Source: Alteromonas ponticola (GTDB lineage: Bacteria; Pseudomonadota; Gammaproteobacteria; Enterobacterales; Alteromonadaceae). From it: a stretch of 64,000 nucleotides of DNA. Position numbers and translations under genes: made by a program. Below, piece after piece: positions 63,161 to 64,000 of this stretch; within the stretch, counting starts at the first letter, position 1; each line of letters begins with the position of its first letter. The stretch covers positions 421,078 through 485,077 of the forward strand of contig NZ_JAATNW010000003.1 in NCBI RefSeq assembly GCF_012911815.1. The letters are read 5' to 3'. Under the pieces are notes generated by a model that was given only the letters and a program-made list of their open reading frames with translations, made no database searches and was not told where the DNA came from.

Positions 63161-64000
63161 CTACAGCTCTGAAATAGTCTGGTGCTGTTCGTGCAGCTTG
63201 ACTAGTTGTACCTTGGCTTGTGCCAGCTTTGTTCTTTCCTTCTCAATAACCGCATCTGGCGCATTACTAACAAATTTCTCATTTGCCAGTTTACCTTCAG
63301 TTCGATCGACATCTTTTTGTGTTTTCTCAATCGCCTTGTTAAGGCGAGAAAGTTCTGCATCTTTGTCAATCAGTCCAGCCATTGGAATAAGAATTTCCAT
63401 TTCTCCCACCAGCGCAGCCGCACTGGCAGGCCCTTTCTCACCCGACGCGAGAGTATCGATTTTCTGAAGCTTAGCCAGCTTGTCGATAAATGGCCGGGTT
63501 GCCTGCAACTTCCGAATATCTTCTTCCTGGGCATTTCTTAATAATGCATCCAGAGGTTTATTAGGGGAAATGTCCATTTCACCACGGATGTTGCGAATAC
63601 CTAGAATGAAACGTTTAACCCACTCGATGTCTTCCAGCGCCAGGTTATCCACCTTGCGCTCATCTATCTGAGGGAATGGTTGCACCATAATACTGGCATC
63701 TGCAGGTACCGACTTGCACAAGGGCGCCACACGCTGCCAGATAGATTCAGTGATAAACGGCATAAATGGATGTATCAGGCGCAACAGATTCTCTAGCACA
63801 TTGATTAATGTGTGACGGGTGCCGCGCTTTTGAGCATCAGTACTTTCTGGGTTATTTAACACCGCTTTGGTCAGTTCCAGATACCAGTCACAGAACTGGT
63901 TCCAGGTAAATTCGTAAGCAACCTGCGCAGCAATATCAAAACGATAATCGGCAATGGCATTTTCGAATTCTTGTACGACGTTTTGGAACTTCGCCCACAC
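63161..64000 (-). CDS. valS: Valyl-tRNA synthetase, C-terminal part (truncated by window edge)
   Basis: The visible 279 residues are the C-terminal part of ValS: the anticodon-binding region (WNQFCDWYLELTKAVLN, then LRLIHPFMPFITESIWQRV) and the C-terminal coiled-coil arm (DKDAELSRLNKAIEKTQKDVDRTEGKL). The catalytic domain with the HIGH and KMSKS motifs lies beyond 64000. It charges tRNA-Val. It is convergent with the hybrid kinase. Confidence 0.95.
   Translation of the reverse strand: MWAKFQNVVQEFENAIADYRFDIAAQVAYEFTWNQFCDWYLELTKAVLNNPESTDAQKRGTRHTLINVLENLLRLIHPFMPFITESIWQRVAPLCKSVPADASIMVQPFPQIDERKVDNLALEDIEWVKRFILGIRNIRGEMDISPNKPLDALLRNAQEEDIRKLQATRPFIDKLAKLQKIDTLASGEKGPASAAALVGEMEILIPMAGLIDKDAELSRLNKAIEKTQKDVDRTEGKLANEKFVSNAPDAVIEKERTKLAQAKVQLVKLHEQHQTISEL

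Noticed and set aside
1-64000. tRNA genes, CRISPR arrays, insertion sequences, prophage
   Set aside because: None recognised on reading; no transposase, integrase or regularly spaced repeats. A tRNAscan or ISfinder search would settle this.

Overview
The window looks like a chromosomal segment of a marine gammaproteobacterium of the order Alteromonadales (Alteromonas or a close relative). This rests on gene content and order: a syd/queF/ppnN/csrB block in Escherichia coli order, a tyrS/M23 peptidase/anmK/erpA block, glnA-glnL-glnG, rraB, bipA/typA and valS, with moderate GC. It is mostly core genome. No tRNA, rRNA, CRISPR array, transposase or prophage gene was seen.

Layout. 1-14.5 kb: the end of an alpha/beta hydrolase gene, then yqcA-truC-yqcC (minus), DUF3549-DUF3301 (plus), and a 730-base stretch without a protein gene. 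On the minus strand that stretch encodes a CsrB-type regulatory RNA with about 30 GGA motifs, an intrinsic terminator and an upstream GacA/UvrY-like box. After it come a GNAT acetyltransferase, a DUF3192 lipoprotein, syd, queF, a diguanylate cyclase overlapping ppnN, a second DUF3192 gene, an HDOD-like gene, an NAD-type isocitrate dehydrogenase and comEA. 14.5-24.8 kb: a surface polysaccharide region. ugd-galU, two glycosyltransferases and wecA lie on the minus strand. A lipoprotein, a Wza/KpsD-like exporter, KpsM, KpsT and KpsE lie on the plus strand and are AT-rich. 25-32 kb: a DUF2726 protein, mtnN-cbiB-btuF and ahcY (S-adenosylhomocysteine recycling and cobalamin), then a DUF2721/GNAT/FAD-oxidase operon. 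32-41 kb: tyrS, an OapA-type M23 peptidase, anmK, a SRPBCC protein, a large PLP enzyme divergent from a D-2-hydroxyacid dehydrogenase, a GST, erpA and DUF6776. 41-47 kb: a CLC protein, hemJ, a 59-residue ORF, a UPF0149 protein, an atypical Nramp, a MalY/PatB enzyme and a lone receiver. 47-57 kb: typA, glnA with a sigma-54 promoter and NtrC sites, a DUF4124 gene, glnL and glnG, an HPt/HD-GYP protein, plsC and rraB. 57-64 kb: a GlyGly-CTERM-type surface protein, an SPFH protein with an Arc-like partner, a Tat-exported binding protein beside a hybrid histidine kinase, and the C-terminal part of valS.

Themes. Global regulation is dense: a Csr sponge RNA, a GGDEF protein, an HD-GYP protein, a likely ppGpp-responsive nucleosidase, the nitrogen two-component system and a hybrid kinase. 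The nitrogen circuit can be read directly from the DNA. The most informative observations are the unannotated CsrB RNA with its activator site, the NtrC/sigma-54 architecture, and two transporters whose family-defining residues are changed: a CLC without the proton glutamate, and an Nramp whose DPGN and MPH motifs read GPGT and VPY.
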